From positions 23,050-87,049 of the forward strand of contig DASVDI010000053.1 in the NCBI GenBank assembly GCA_036381175.1: a stretch of 64,000 nucleotides of DNA, in the 5' to 3' direction. The notes beneath the pieces are model-generated. The model worked only from the letters and a program-made list of their open reading frames with translations. It made no database searches and was not told the DNA's origin. This document shows positions 26,186 to 34,845 of the stretch, piece by piece. The DNA is from JAJUFS01 sp036381175. Lineage in GTDB: Bacteria; Pseudomonadota; Gammaproteobacteria; Natronospirales; JAJUFS01. Within the stretch, counting starts at the first letter, position 1, and every line of letters starts with the position of its first letter. A program made the position numbers and the translations under genes.

Positions 26186-26705
26186 TGTTTTGATCCTGCA
26201 GACGCTCCGTCATGGTCTGCGCAGGATCACGTTGTGCCGGTCGGGCCAGTGATGGCCGAGGTCAAGGTTCCGCCTGTGTTCGCGCTGCCTGCTCGTTATT
26301 CTTGCTTCGAGGGGGCGGCTGCGGGGAGTCCTGCCTGTCGTACTTCGGCGCTACGTGACCATGCCGGGCATGGGAGCGCATCGTTTCTGCCGTCCTGCTG
26401 CATCCCTGGAAATGGCGGGGGCGGACGGCGGTTCATAAAACAGGACCCGGCTGCTTGACGGGCCCACCCAAAAATCTGTTCCTGTACCCGCCGGCGCTGT
26501 AGATTTTCGCGACCGCGCTGCTGGGAAACCGGCTCATGTACAATCCGTGTTTCCGCCTGGCTGGCGCCATCGCGCTTGTCGCGATACGGCGCCTGGCCGG
26601 TACGTTAAGGGGAGCCATTCGCGACGCCGATGTCTTTGGCGCCTTTTCTCGAAGCAGCGGTCCCCCGTGGCCGCGTCATCTTAGCAATCCTAAGTAGTTG
26701 TATCA
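26186..26705. other. 520-bp divergent intergenic region between rne and rluC
   Basis: There is no convincing ORF. It contains the rne leader hairpin at 26192-26228 and must hold both divergent promoters. A TACAAT hexamer at 26539-26544 on the plus strand has no matching -35. The length suits a long rne 5' leader, which is common where RNase E controls its own mRNA. No riboswitch or repeat is recognised. Confidence 0.6.
26192..26228 (-). promoter_or_regulatory. rne leader hairpin enclosing the ribosome binding site
   Basis: On the rne mRNA strand, GATCCTGCGCAGAC (26228-26215) can pair with GTCTGCAGGATC (26203-26192), leaving a 2-nt bulge and an 11-nt loop. The 3' arm contains AGGA, the only Shine-Dalgarno-like motif, ending 8 bp before the AUG. 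The stem would mask ribosome access unless opened or cleaved. Confidence 0.6.
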
Positions 26706-27677
26706 ATGAGTGAATTTGACAGTGCGGCAGTGCCACGTGCGCGGATCGTCGAGGCCTCGGGCGAAGACGAAGGACAGCGTCTCGACAATTTCCTGATTCG
26801 TCATCTCAAGGGCGTGCCGCGCAGCCACATTTACCGTTTGCTCCGCACCGGCCAGGTGCGCGTGAACGGCGGGCGCGTGAAGGCGCAGCACCGCATTGCC
26901 GCGGGTGACAAGGTGCGCCTGCCACCGGTGCGCCAGGCGGCGGAAAGCGATGCACCGCCGCCGCCAAAGCGCGCAAAACGGGAGCTTGAAGACCGCGTCC
27001 TCTTCGAGGACGAGCGCGTCATTGTCGTCAACAAACCGTCCGGCATGGCTGTGCATGGCGGCAGCGGCTTGAGTTTCGGTGTCATCGAAGCGCTTCGCTC
27101 GGCGCGGCCGGATGCGCCATTCCTGGAGCTTGCGCATCGCCTCGACCGGGAAACCAGCGGTTGCCTGGTGATCTGCAAGAAACGCAGCGCGTTGCGGCGC
27201 GTGCACGAGCTGCTGCGCGAAGGCGGCGTGGAAAAACGCTACCTCGCGCTGGTGGGTGGTTCCTGGAGCCGCAAGCAGGAGGAAATCCGCCTCTCGCTGA
27301 AAAAACAGGTCCACGGCGGTGAGCGCATGGTCGATGTGCGCGATGACGGGAAGGAATCCGTCAGCCGCTTTCGCGCCATCGAGTATTACCCCGGCGCAAC
27401 CTTGATGGAGGTTGATATCGAAACCGGGCGCACGCACCAGATTCGCGTGCAGGCCGCGCATGTGGGGCATCCGCTGCTTGGCGATGACAAATACGGCGAC
27501 CGCCACGCAAACCGGGAATTCCGCAAGCTCGGCCTGAAGCGGCTGTTTCTCCATGCTGCCAGCGTCGGTTTCGAATGGCCGGATAACCACAACCGCGTGG
27601 ACGTGAGCGCGCCGCTGGACGACGATCTGCGCCACGTGATCGATCGTCTTGAATCGTTGCCGGCGCGACGGCGATGA
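26706..27677 (+). CDS. rluC: 23S rRNA pseudouridine synthase RluC family
   Basis: A 323-residue pseudouridine synthase, predicted to modify 23S rRNA positions 955/2504/2580. An N-terminal S4 RNA-binding domain (about 22-85) is followed by the RluA-type catalytic domain with the Asp in LAHRLDRETSGCLV and later ETGRTHQIRVQAAHVGHPLLGDD. Position next to rne and upstream of a phosphatase and yceF follows E. coli. The stop codon overlaps the next start by 4 bp. Confidence 0.94.
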   Translation: MSEFDSAAVPRARIVEASGEDEGQRLDNFLIRHLKGVPRSHIYRLLRTGQVRVNGGRVKAQHRIAAGDKVRLPPVRQAAESDAPPPPKRAKRELEDRVLFEDERVIVVNKPSGMAVHGGSGLSFGVIEALRSARPDAPFLELAHRLDRETSGCLVICKKRSALRRVHELLREGGVEKRYLALVGGSWSRKQEEIRLSLKKQVHGGERMVDVRDDGKESVSRFRAIEYYPGATLMEVDIETGRTHQIRVQAAHVGHPLLGDDKYGDRHANREFRKLGLKRLFLHAASVGFEWPDNHNRVDVSAPLDDDLRHVIDRLESLPARRR

Positions 27678-28348
27678 GTTGGCGTCTGCTGATTTTCGAC
27701 TGGGACGGTACGCTGATGGATTCGGCGGGGCACATCGTCGCGGCGGTTCGCGCCGCCGCTGAAGATATTGGCGCCCGCGTACCTGCGGACGATGAGGTCC
27801 GTCACGTCATCGGGCTGGGCCTGCGCGAAGCTATCGCAGCCGCCATGCCCGGGATCGAAGATGCGGACTACGAACGTTTCGTCGCGGCGTACCGCCAGCG
27901 CTTCTGGCAGGAATCGCTGCACGGCCAGGCCTTGTTTCCGGGCGCGCGCGAAGTCCTGCTCGAACTCAAGGCGGCGGGTTATCTGCTCGCGGTGGCGACG
28001 GGGAAAGGCAAAAACGGTTTGAGGCGGGCGCTCGAAGAAGAGATGTTACATCAAGTATTTGACGTAACTCGTTGTGCAGAAGAGACAGTTTCCAAGCCTG
28101 ATCCGCGAATGCTGGTGGAAATCCTCGACGAACTGGGCCTTGAGCCGCATGAGGCGCTGATGATCGGCGACACCAGCTATGACCTCGAAATGGCGGCGCG
28201 GGCAGGGATGGATCGACTGGCCGTGAGTTATGGCGCGCATCGAAAGGCGTTGCTGCTGCCGCACGGCCCCCTGGGATTTCTCGATGACATCCGCGATCTG
28301 CCGCAGTGGCTGGCGAACGCGCACAAGGCAGTTCCCGAATCAGGGTAA
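27674..28348 (+). CDS. HAD-superfamily phosphatase (Gph-like)
   Basis: A 224-residue HAD IA hydrolase. Motif I is FDWDGTLMDS at residues 8-17, the cap domain follows (about 20-85), motif II/III fall around VATGKGKNGLR and VSKPDP, and motif IV is MIGDTSYDLEMA. The family includes phosphoglycolate phosphatase and other small-molecule phosphatases; the substrate cannot be read off. It overlaps rluC by 4 bp (coupled) and the convergent maf gene by 9 bp. Confidence 0.88.
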   Translation: MSWRLLIFDWDGTLMDSAGHIVAAVRAAAEDIGARVPADDEVRHVIGLGLREAIAAAMPGIEDADYERFVAAYRQRFWQESLHGQALFPGAREVLLELKAAGYLLAVATGKGKNGLRRALEEEMLHQVFDVTRCAEETVSKPDPRMLVEILDELGLEPHEALMIGDTSYDLEMAARAGMDRLAVSYGAHRKALLLPHGPLGFLDDIRDLPQWLANAHKAVPESG

Positions 28349-28924
28349 TTGCAGGCCGGCGTCGCGCAGCAGGCCGGCGAGCGCGATCAGCGGCAGGCCC
28401 ATCAGGGCGCTGGGATCGCTGTTTTCGATGCGCTCGAACAGCGTGATGCCCAATCCTTCCGACTTGAAGCTGCCGGCGCAATCCAGCGGCTGCTCGCGGT
28501 CCACGTAACGGCGAATTTCCGCTGCATCCAGTGTGCGGAATTTCACGACGGTTTCATCGAGCGCCTCGCGGATTTTTCCCGTTGCGGCATCGTGTACGCA
28601 CACCGCAGTGAGAAATCGCACCGTATGACCGCTTGCTGCCGCCAATTGCGACACGGCGCGGTCGAAGCTGCCCGGCTTGCCGAGCACCAGACCTCCAAGT
28701 ACAGCGCACTGGTCGGAGCCGATGACCAGGCCGGAATCACGCAGTTCTGCGACCGCCGCGGCCTTTTCCCGCGCGAGCCGCGCCACCATGTCTGCGGGAG
28801 ATTCGCCGGAATGAAGGCTCTCGACGGTACCGGGTGCCGCAACATCGAACGGAATACCCAGGCGTTGCAATAATTCACGGCGGTAGGGTGAGGTGGAGGC
28901 GAGAATGAGCGTGGTTTCAGTCAC
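28340..28924 (-). CDS. maf: Maf-family nucleotide pyrophosphatase (YceF type)
   Basis: A 194-residue Maf protein starting MTETTLILASTSPYRRELLQRL, with the conserved SxSPRR-type loop, EKAAAVA and GSDQ. It ends with the usual NVxGLP-like SALMGLPLIALAGLL. YceF-type Maf proteins hydrolyse m7GTP and related modified nucleotides. The position between rluC and yceD, as in E. coli, supports the YceF subgroup. Here it is on the opposite strand to the following yceD-rpmF genes, with divergent promoters in 28925-29090. Confidence 0.92.
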   Translation of the reverse strand: MTETTLILASTSPYRRELLQRLGIPFDVAAPGTVESLHSGESPADMVARLAREKAAAVAELRDSGLVIGSDQCAVLGGLVLGKPGSFDRAVSQLAAASGHTVRFLTAVCVHDAATGKIREALDETVVKFRTLDAAEIRRYVDREQPLDCAGSFKSEGLGITLFERIENSDPSALMGLPLIALAGLLRDAGLQLP

Positions 28925-29090
28925 GGAATTACCTGCACTGCAATACGACGAGGGCCATTGTACCGGCTGCTCTGATGACAGTGGCCCGGATTTCGGCGTC
29001 GGGAGTCAAGTAAAAACAACGGCTTGGCTGCGGTTTTTCCCAAGAAACGCTTTGACACTGAAACTCGCGGCCAAGTAAAATTCCGCGCTT

Positions 29091-29648
29091 ATGTCGGTCG
29101 GCCTGCCCAAACGATTCAGCCCTGAGCGCCTGGCCGCCCAGGAAAGCACTCGCGGCGGCACGCTGACCGGAACACTGGATGCGAATTCCCTGCCGCGGCT
29201 GTGCGAAATGCTCGCCACGCGCGAGACTGCGCCAGTGCACGTGGAATTGAGTGCCCGACGCGATGACGCGAAACGCCTTGTGCTGACAGGGCTCGCCAGC
29301 GGAAAGCTGAGCCTGACCTGCCAGCGTTGCATGGAGCCCGTCACGCTGCCGGTTGACGCAAATATTGCGTTGGCCGTTGTGAGAGACGAAGAGGCGGCGC
29401 GCAACCTGCCAGCAGAACTCGATCCGCTGTTGCTGGACGCCGGCAATGAGGCCGATCTGCCAGCGCTGGTCGAGGACGAACTGATACTCGCGTTGCCGCC
29501 GGTGCCTGTGCACGCAAACGTGGCGGATTGCGGTGAACGCGTGCGGTATGCCGGCAATGCCGGTGACGATGGCGAAGAACACGACGGCAACGCGCAACGG
29601 GAAAATCCCTTCGCGGTGCTGAAGAAACTGAAAAACGGAAAAGACTGA
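29091..29648 (+). CDS. yceD: DUF177 protein YceD (23S rRNA accumulation protein)
   Basis: A 185-residue protein of the YceD/DUF177 family. The central LTGLASGKLSLTCQRCMEPVTLPV carries the CxxC motif. An acidic stretch follows (PLLLDAGNEADLPALVEDELILALPPVPVH, about residues 110-145), and the tail NPFAVLKKLK is typical of the family. It lies 11 bp before rpmF, a conserved pairing in bacteria, and is implicated in ribosomal large-subunit RNA accumulation. The ATG at 29091 has no strong Shine-Dalgarno sequence. Confidence 0.9.
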   Translation: MSVGLPKRFSPERLAAQESTRGGTLTGTLDANSLPRLCEMLATRETAPVHVELSARRDDAKRLVLTGLASGKLSLTCQRCMEPVTLPVDANIALAVVRDEEAARNLPAELDPLLLDAGNEADLPALVEDELILALPPVPVHANVADCGERVRYAGNAGDDGEEHDGNAQRENPFAVLKKLKNGKD

Positions 29649-29659
29649 GGTAATACATC

Positions 29660-29851
29660 ATGGCTGTTCAGAAAAGTCGCAAGAGCCCTTCCCGCCGCGG
29701 CATGCGCCGTGCGCATGACGCGCTCAAAGGCCCAACCGTGTCGCGTGATCCGGTGACGGGCGAGGCGCATCTGCGCCATCACGTCGGTCCCGACGGCTAT
29801 TATCGTGGCCGCAAGGTGATCGCAACGAAAGTTGTCGAAGACGAAGAATAA
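29660..29851 (+). CDS. rpmF: 50S ribosomal protein L32
   Basis: A 63-residue ribosomal protein starting MAVQKSRKSPSRRGMRRAHD, the standard L32 N-terminus, with GYYRGRKVI near the end. It lacks the four zinc-binding cysteines, so it is the C-minus form. GAGGTAAT precedes the ATG. It sits in the conserved yceD-rpmF-plsX-fabH run, linking ribosome and lipid synthesis. Confidence 0.97.
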   Translation: MAVQKSRKSPSRRGMRRAHDALKGPTVSRDPVTGEAHLRHHVGPDGYYRGRKVIATKVVEDEE

Positions 29852-29919
29852 AAACACAGTGACGTTTATGAACGCGCGTTGCGACGCGCTTCGTGATCCT
29901 GGCGGGGGTTGACCGGAAC

Positions 29920-30957
29920 ATGGCGAAACCCATCACCATTTCACTGGATGCAATGGGCGGGGACCACGGGCCGCAATCCGTGGTCCCCGCTGCCATTGAG
30001 ATGGTCAAAAAGCATGCGCATCTCACGCTGATCCTCGTCGGTCGCGAGGATGTGCTTGGAACGTGGCTGCGCGACGTTCCCGAAAGCCTGCGCGAACGGC
30101 TGCCGGTGCGGCATGCATCCGAAGTGGTCGAAATGCACGAGCCGCCGTCGCAGGCGCTGCGTGGCAAGAAAGATTCGTCCATGCGCGTTGCGATCAATCT
30201 CGTCAAGGACGGTGAGGCCGAGGCGTGCGTGAGTGCGGGCAACACCGGTGCGTTGATGGCGACCGGTCGTTTTGTGCTGAAGACACTTCCCGGCATCGAT
30301 CGGCCCGCGATCATTTCCGCCATTCCGGCGCGCGGCGGTCACACGCACATGCTCGATCTCGGCGCGAACTCCGATTGCACGCCGGAACATCTTTACCAGT
30401 TTGCCGTCATGGGTTCCGTGGTCGCGCAGGCGATCTACAGCATCCCGCGCCCGACCGTCGGTCTTCTGAACATCGGCGAGGAAGAGATCAAGGGCAACGA
30501 GACCGTCAAGAAGGCGGCGCAACTACTCAACCAGAGCAGCCTGAACTACATCGGTTTTGTCGAAGGTACCGACATCTGCAATGGACGTGTCGATGTGGTC
30601 GTCACCGACGGCTTTGTCGGCAATGTCACGCTGAAGGCGATGGAAGGCCTGTCGAAGATGATCGGCAGTTACGTCAGTGAAGGTTTCAATCGCAACCTGC
30701 TGACGAAAGCGATGGGCGTTTGCGCGCTGCCAGTGCTGCGTGCGCTGAAGCGACGCATGGATCCGCGAACGTACAACGGCGCCAGCCTTGTCGGCCTGAA
30801 AGGCATATTGATCAAATCGCACGGCAGCGCGGATTCGCATTCCTTCGCGAATGCCATTCGCATCGCCATGGTCGAAGTCGAGAAGCAAGTACCCACGCGT
30901 ATCGGCGCGTTGCTGGAAGATCACGTGGGCCTTAAAGAAGAACAGCAGGCGGTCTGA
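29920..30957 (+). CDS. plsX: Phosphate acyltransferase PlsX
   Basis: A 345-residue enzyme making acyl-phosphate from acyl-ACP for phospholipid synthesis. The N-terminus MAKPITISLDAMGGDHGP is the family signature; ACVSAGNTGALMATGRF, LDLGANSDCTPEHL and VDVVVTDGFVGNVTLKAMEGL are also present. ATG 29920 is preferred to an in-frame GTG 27 bp upstream because it starts at the conserved segment. The stop codon overlaps the fabH start by 1 bp. Confidence 0.96.
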   Translation: MAKPITISLDAMGGDHGPQSVVPAAIEMVKKHAHLTLILVGREDVLGTWLRDVPESLRERLPVRHASEVVEMHEPPSQALRGKKDSSMRVAINLVKDGEAEACVSAGNTGALMATGRFVLKTLPGIDRPAIISAIPARGGHTHMLDLGANSDCTPEHLYQFAVMGSVVAQAIYSIPRPTVGLLNIGEEEIKGNETVKKAAQLLNQSSLNYIGFVEGTDICNGRVDVVVTDGFVGNVTLKAMEGLSKMIGSYVSEGFNRNLLTKAMGVCALPVLRALKRRMDPRTYNGASLVGLKGILIKSHGSADSHSFANAIRIAMVEVEKQVPTRIGALLEDHVGLKEEQQAV

Positions 30958-31922
30958 TGTATTCAAGAATTGCAGGAACGGGACGTTTTCTTCCAGAGAA
31001 AGTGCTCACCAATCACGATCTGGAAAAGATGGTGGAAACGAGCGACGAGTGGATTCGCGATCGCAGCGGCATTCACGAACGTCACATTGCTTCCGATGGA
31101 GAAACCACGCTGGACCTGTGCGAGAAAGCGGCAATCAACGCCATGGAAATGGCGGGTATCACCGCCGCCGATCTCGACATGATCATCGTCGGCACCACCA
31201 CGCCTGATCTCGTGTTTCCGAACATGGGTGTGCTGTTGCAGGACCGGCTGGGTGCGCACGGCTGCATGTCCATGGGTATCGAAGCAGCGTGCACGGGTTT
31301 CATCTACGCGCTCGGTATCGCCGACAAGTTCATCCAGACGGGCTCGGTAAAACGCGCGCTCGTTGTTGGCGCGGAAACCCTGTCGCGCATCATCGACTGG
31401 AGCGATCGCACCACTTGCGTGCTGTTCGGTGACGGTGCTGGCGCGGTTGTGCTGGAAGCGTCGGAAGAAGCCGGCGTGATTTCCACGCATCTGCACGCTG
31501 ATGGCAAGTACAAGGATCTCCTGTATTTCCCGTCCGGCGTGTCGCGCGGTTTCAATGACCTGAAATCCGGCAAGGATTTCGTGCAGATGAAAGGCAACGA
31601 AGTCTTCAAGGTTGCCGTTCAGACATTGGGCCGCATCGTCGAGGAAACGCTGGAAGCGAACAACATCACACCGGACGATATTGACTGGCTGATTCCGCAC
31701 CAGGCGAACATCCGAATTATCGAAGGCACGGCGCGTAAACTGAAAATGCCGATGGAGCGCGTGGTTGTGACGATTGCTGAACACGGCAACACCTCCGCGG
31801 CGTCCGTGCCGATGGCGCTGGATGTTGCCGTTCGCGACGGTCGCGTCAAGCGTGGTCAGACGATTTTGCTGGAAGCGTTTGGCGGCGGGTTTACGTGGGG
31901 TTCCGCACTGATAAAGTTCTAA
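30957..31922 (+). CDS. fabH: Beta-ketoacyl-ACP synthase III
   Basis: A 321-residue enzyme that starts fatty-acid synthesis by condensing acetyl-CoA with malonyl-ACP. The catalytic Cys112 is in AACTGFIYALG. The His is in WLIPHQANIRII and the Asn in EHGNTSAASVPMAL. It follows plsX directly. fabD, fabG, acpP and fabF, which usually follow, are absent; the stop codon abuts an inverted-repeat block and a convergent gspF gene. The protein itself is complete. Confidence 0.96.
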   Translation: MYSRIAGTGRFLPEKVLTNHDLEKMVETSDEWIRDRSGIHERHIASDGETTLDLCEKAAINAMEMAGITAADLDMIIVGTTTPDLVFPNMGVLLQDRLGAHGCMSMGIEAACTGFIYALGIADKFIQTGSVKRALVVGAETLSRIIDWSDRTTCVLFGDGAGAVVLEASEEAGVISTHLHADGKYKDLLYFPSGVSRGFNDLKSGKDFVQMKGNEVFKVAVQTLGRIVEETLEANNITPDDIDWLIPHQANIRIIEGTARKLKMPMERVVVTIAEHGNTSAASVPMALDVAVRDGRVKRGQTILLEAFGGGFTWGSALIKF

Positions 31923-32116
31923 AGAGCAATGGGCAGGATTAACAGGATTTTTCAGGATTAACAGGATTAAAAAAAGTTTATAAAAAAGCCGGACGTCGTC
32001 CGGCTTTTTGTTATCTGCTTCCGAAACTCATAGCCGGAACCGCATTGCGTCTAGAACTTGAAAAAAATCCTGTCGATCCGCTTTTGAAATCCTGTTAATC
32101 CTGTCCATTGCTCTTT
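31921..32116. repeat. 196-bp CAGGATT-rich block with 30-bp terminal inverted repeats
   Basis: The left arm (31921-31950) and right arm (32087-32116) are inverted repeats with 29 of 30 matches. Each contains tandem CAGGATTaA units of about 9 bp, further copied inside (for example 31953-31969 and around 32066-32075). The terminator at 31982-32009 sits between the arms. The left arm starts within the fabH stop codon and the right arm ends 3 bp before the gspF stop codon. A related cluster occurs at 43124-43214. No transposase is present, so this resembles a non-autonomous or recombinogenic repeat. Confidence 0.75.
31982..32009. terminator. Bidirectional terminator between fabH and gspF
   Basis: AAAAAGCCGGAC-GTC-GTCCGGCTTTTT forms a 12-bp perfect stem with A/T tracts on both sides. 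It can end both convergent transcripts. Confidence 0.9.
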
Positions 32117-32119
32117 CTT

Positions 32120-33343
32120 TTACTGCCCGACGAGCTGGTTCAACTCGAATATCGGCAGCAGGATTGCGAGCACGATCAGCAACACCATCAAGCCCATGAA
32201 AAGAATCAGCGCCGGTTCGAGCAGGCCGAGGAAAGTTGCGAGCACGGTTTCCATTTCGCGTTCCTGCGCATCCGCTGCACGTTCGAGCATGGTTTCAAGC
32301 TGGCCGCTGGATTCGCCACTGGCGATCAGGTGCACAGTCATCGGCGGAAACAGTTTTCTTGCTTCAAGAGCACGCGCAATTCCCGAGCCTTCACGAATCC
32401 TCAGCGTGGCTTCGTCAACGGCTTCGCGCATCGGAATGTTGTTCACTACCTGGCCTGCAATGCGCAGCGCTTCGAGCACAGGCACGCCGCTGCCGGCGAG
32501 AATGGCGAGCGTGCGCGCGAATCGTGCCGTGTTCATGCCGCGGGTCACGCGGCCGATCATCGGTAGCCGCAACAGCAGGCTGTGAAAGCGGCGTTTCGCA
32601 TCGGGGCGTTGCAGCCAGCGGTAGGTGAAAAAACTGACCGCTGCGATCCCACCGAGCAACCAGAACCAGTTCGCCGTCAGAAAATCGCTGGAAGCAATCA
32701 GGATACGCGTCAGCAACGGCAGCTCAGCACCGATGTTGTCGAACACACCAACAACTTTCGGAACAACGTAGGTCAGCATCGCGGTGATGATGACGAATGA
32801 CATGAACACCAGGATGATCGGATAGATCATCGCGACGGAAAGTTTCTGCTGCAGCGCCTGGCGCTTCTCGGCGTATTCTGCGAGCCGTTCGAGCACGGCG
32901 TCGAGATGACCGGTCTGCTCGCCGGCGGCGACAGTGGCGCGGAAGATTTCCGGAAAGACATGCGGAAATTCGCCAAGGCCATACGCGAGCGTGTGACCTT
33001 CCATCACGCGTGCGCGAATGGCGAGAAGAATATTCTGAATGCGCGGCTTCTCGGTTTGCTGCGCGACGGCTTGCAGCGCTTCATCGAGTGGCAGTGCGGC
33101 GCGCACGAGGGTTGCGATCTGGCGCGTCAGCAGGGCGAGATCGGAAGGGCTGATGCTGCGCCCGAGACCGAAACTCATGCGCGGGCGATTGCTGCGTTCC
33201 TGTTCTGCGGCCGTGCTGACTTCGAGCGGCGTGAGTCCCTGGTCGCGCAACATCTGTCGCACGGTGCGCGGCGTGTCGCCTTCGAGAATGCCCTTGCGTT
33301 CGCGGCCGCGCGCATCCAGCGCCTTGTATTCGAAAGCGCCCAT
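32120..33343 (-). CDS. gspF: Type II secretion system inner-membrane protein GspF
   Basis: A 407-residue platform protein of type II secretion. It begins MGAFEYKALDARGRERKGILEGD and has two T2SSF domains (about 70-195 and 275-400) with VAAGEQTGHLDAVLERLAEY and IASGESSGQLETMLERAAD. Three membrane helices lie near 170-190, 222-240 and 375-400. It overlaps gspE by 1 bp. gspG and the other pseudopilin genes do not follow; the operon ends here at a repeat block. Confidence 0.95.
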   Translation of the reverse strand: MGAFEYKALDARGRERKGILEGDTPRTVRQMLRDQGLTPLEVSTAAEQERSNRPRMSFGLGRSISPSDLALLTRQIATLVRAALPLDEALQAVAQQTEKPRIQNILLAIRARVMEGHTLAYGLGEFPHVFPEIFRATVAAGEQTGHLDAVLERLAEYAEKRQALQQKLSVAMIYPIILVFMSFVIITAMLTYVVPKVVGVFDNIGAELPLLTRILIASSDFLTANWFWLLGGIAAVSFFTYRWLQRPDAKRRFHSLLLRLPMIGRVTRGMNTARFARTLAILAGSGVPVLEALRIAGQVVNNIPMREAVDEATLRIREGSGIARALEARKLFPPMTVHLIASGESSGQLETMLERAADAQEREMETVLATFLGLLEPALILFMGLMVLLIVLAILLPIFELNQLVGQ

Positions 33344-34845
33344 CAGTCTTCCCGCGTGACGCGCAGGACTTCTTCCAGCGTCGTCACGCCGGCGAGCACG
33401 CGGCGAACGCCGTCGTGGCGAAGGCTGGGACGCGTCTTGCGTGCATGTTTTTCCATCATGGATTCGCCGGCGCCGTCGTGAATCATGTTGCGCAGGGTTT
33501 CATCGATCGGAATCAGTTCGTAAATACCGGTACGCCCGGCATAGCCGCTGGCGTTGCAGGCATCGCAGCCATTCGCACGGTAAAGCGTGACATCTTTATC
33601 TGCGCTCACGTCCATCAACTGGCGTTCGCGTTCGCTGGGTTCGTAAGACTGTTTGCACGCGGGGCAGAGCAGGCGCACGAGGCGCTGCGCGAGCACGCCG
33701 ACCAACGATGACGACAGCAGAAACGGTTCCACGCCCATGTCGCGCAATCGCGTGACCGCGCCGACAGCGGTGTTCGTGTGCAAGGTCGACATGACCATGT
33801 GTCCGGTGAGCGACGCCTGCACGGCGATTTCCGCGGTTTCGAGATCGCGGATTTCGCCGACCATCACCACGTCCGGATCCTGGCGCAGGATGGCGCGCAG
33901 TCCGCGCGCGAAGGTCATGTCCACTTTCGTGTTGACTTGCATCTGGCCGATGCCTTCAAGGTCGTACTCGATCGGATCCTCAACCGTAAGAATGTTGCGG
34001 CTCTGATCATTGATGTCGGACAGCGCGGCGTAAAGCGTCGTGGTCTTGCCGGAACCGGTCGGACCGGTGACGAGCAGGATGCCGTGCGGCTTGCGGATCA
34101 GCTCGTGCATGACTTCCTTGGTCACGGGATCCATGCCGAGATGATCGAGATCGAGCCGGCCGGCCTGTTTGTCGAGCAGTCGCATGACAACGCGTTCGCC
34201 GTGACCGGCGGGAATGGTGGAAACGCGTACGTCCACGGCACGGCCGGCAATGCGCAGCGAAATGCGGCCGTCCTGTGGCAATCGCTTCTCGGCGATATCG
34301 AGCTTGGACATGACCTTGATGCGCGAGACAACGAGCGGTGCAACGGCGCGGCGGCTCTGCAGTACTTCGCGCAACACGCCATCGACACGGAAACGCACCA
34401 CGAGACGGTTCTCGAACGGTTCGATATGAATGTCGGACGCGTTTTCCTTCACCGCCTGCGTCAACAGTGCGTTGATGAGCCGGATGATGGGTGCGTCGTT
34501 GTCGGAATCCAGCAGGTCTTCCGGTTGCGGCAGGGCATCGGCAACCTGGTTGAGGTCCATGTCCTCTTCCAGGCCTTCCATCATCTGCATCGCGCCGTCG
34601 GACTGGCTGTGATACGTCGCCTGCAATGCCGTGTCAAAAGCCTCGGCGCTGATTTCACGCAAGGGAACATTGCGATCGAGATAGCGGCGCGCTTCGAGAA
34701 TGCCCGTCAACGCGGCGCCGGGGCCCACCAGCAATTCTTCCCGGCCGTCGGTGATGACGGCGAGCACGCCAAAACGTTTTGCAAAACCGAAGGGCAGCCG
34801 TGCGTTGCGGCTTGCCTCATCGGCGAAGGGATTTTCAGTCGCCAT
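33343..34845 (-). CDS. gspE: Type II secretion system ATPase GspE
   Basis: A 500-residue cytoplasmic ATPase that drives pseudopilus assembly. An N-terminal domain (about 1-130) precedes VKENASDIHIEPFENRLVVR, Walker A GPTGSGKTTTLYA, the Asp box ILTVEDPIEYDLEGIGQ, Walker B ILRQDPDVVMVGEIRD and a tetracysteine zinc element (CPAC...CDAC) near 405-445. ATG 34845 overlaps the gspD end by 11 bp. Longer in-frame starts lie within gspD. Confidence 0.95.
   Translation of the reverse strand: MATENPFADEASRNARLPFGFAKRFGVLAVITDGREELLVGPGAALTGILEARRYLDRNVPLREISAEAFDTALQATYHSQSDGAMQMMEGLEEDMDLNQVADALPQPEDLLDSDNDAPIIRLINALLTQAVKENASDIHIEPFENRLVVRFRVDGVLREVLQSRRAVAPLVVSRIKVMSKLDIAEKRLPQDGRISLRIAGRAVDVRVSTIPAGHGERVVMRLLDKQAGRLDLDHLGMDPVTKEVMHELIRKPHGILLVTGPTGSGKTTTLYAALSDINDQSRNILTVEDPIEYDLEGIGQMQVNTKVDMTFARGLRAILRQDPDVVMVGEIRDLETAEIAVQASLTGHMVMSTLHTNTAVGAVTRLRDMGVEPFLLSSSLVGVLAQRLVRLLCPACKQSYEPSERERQLMDVSADKDVTLYRANGCDACNASGYAGRTGIYELIPIDETLRNMIHDGAGESMMEKHARKTRPSLRHDGVRRVLAGVTTLEEVLRVTRED

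Noticed and set aside
31921..32116. CAGGATT units considered as a CRISPR array
   Set aside because: Units are about 7-9 bp with no unique spacers, the two ends are inverted, and no cas gene is present.
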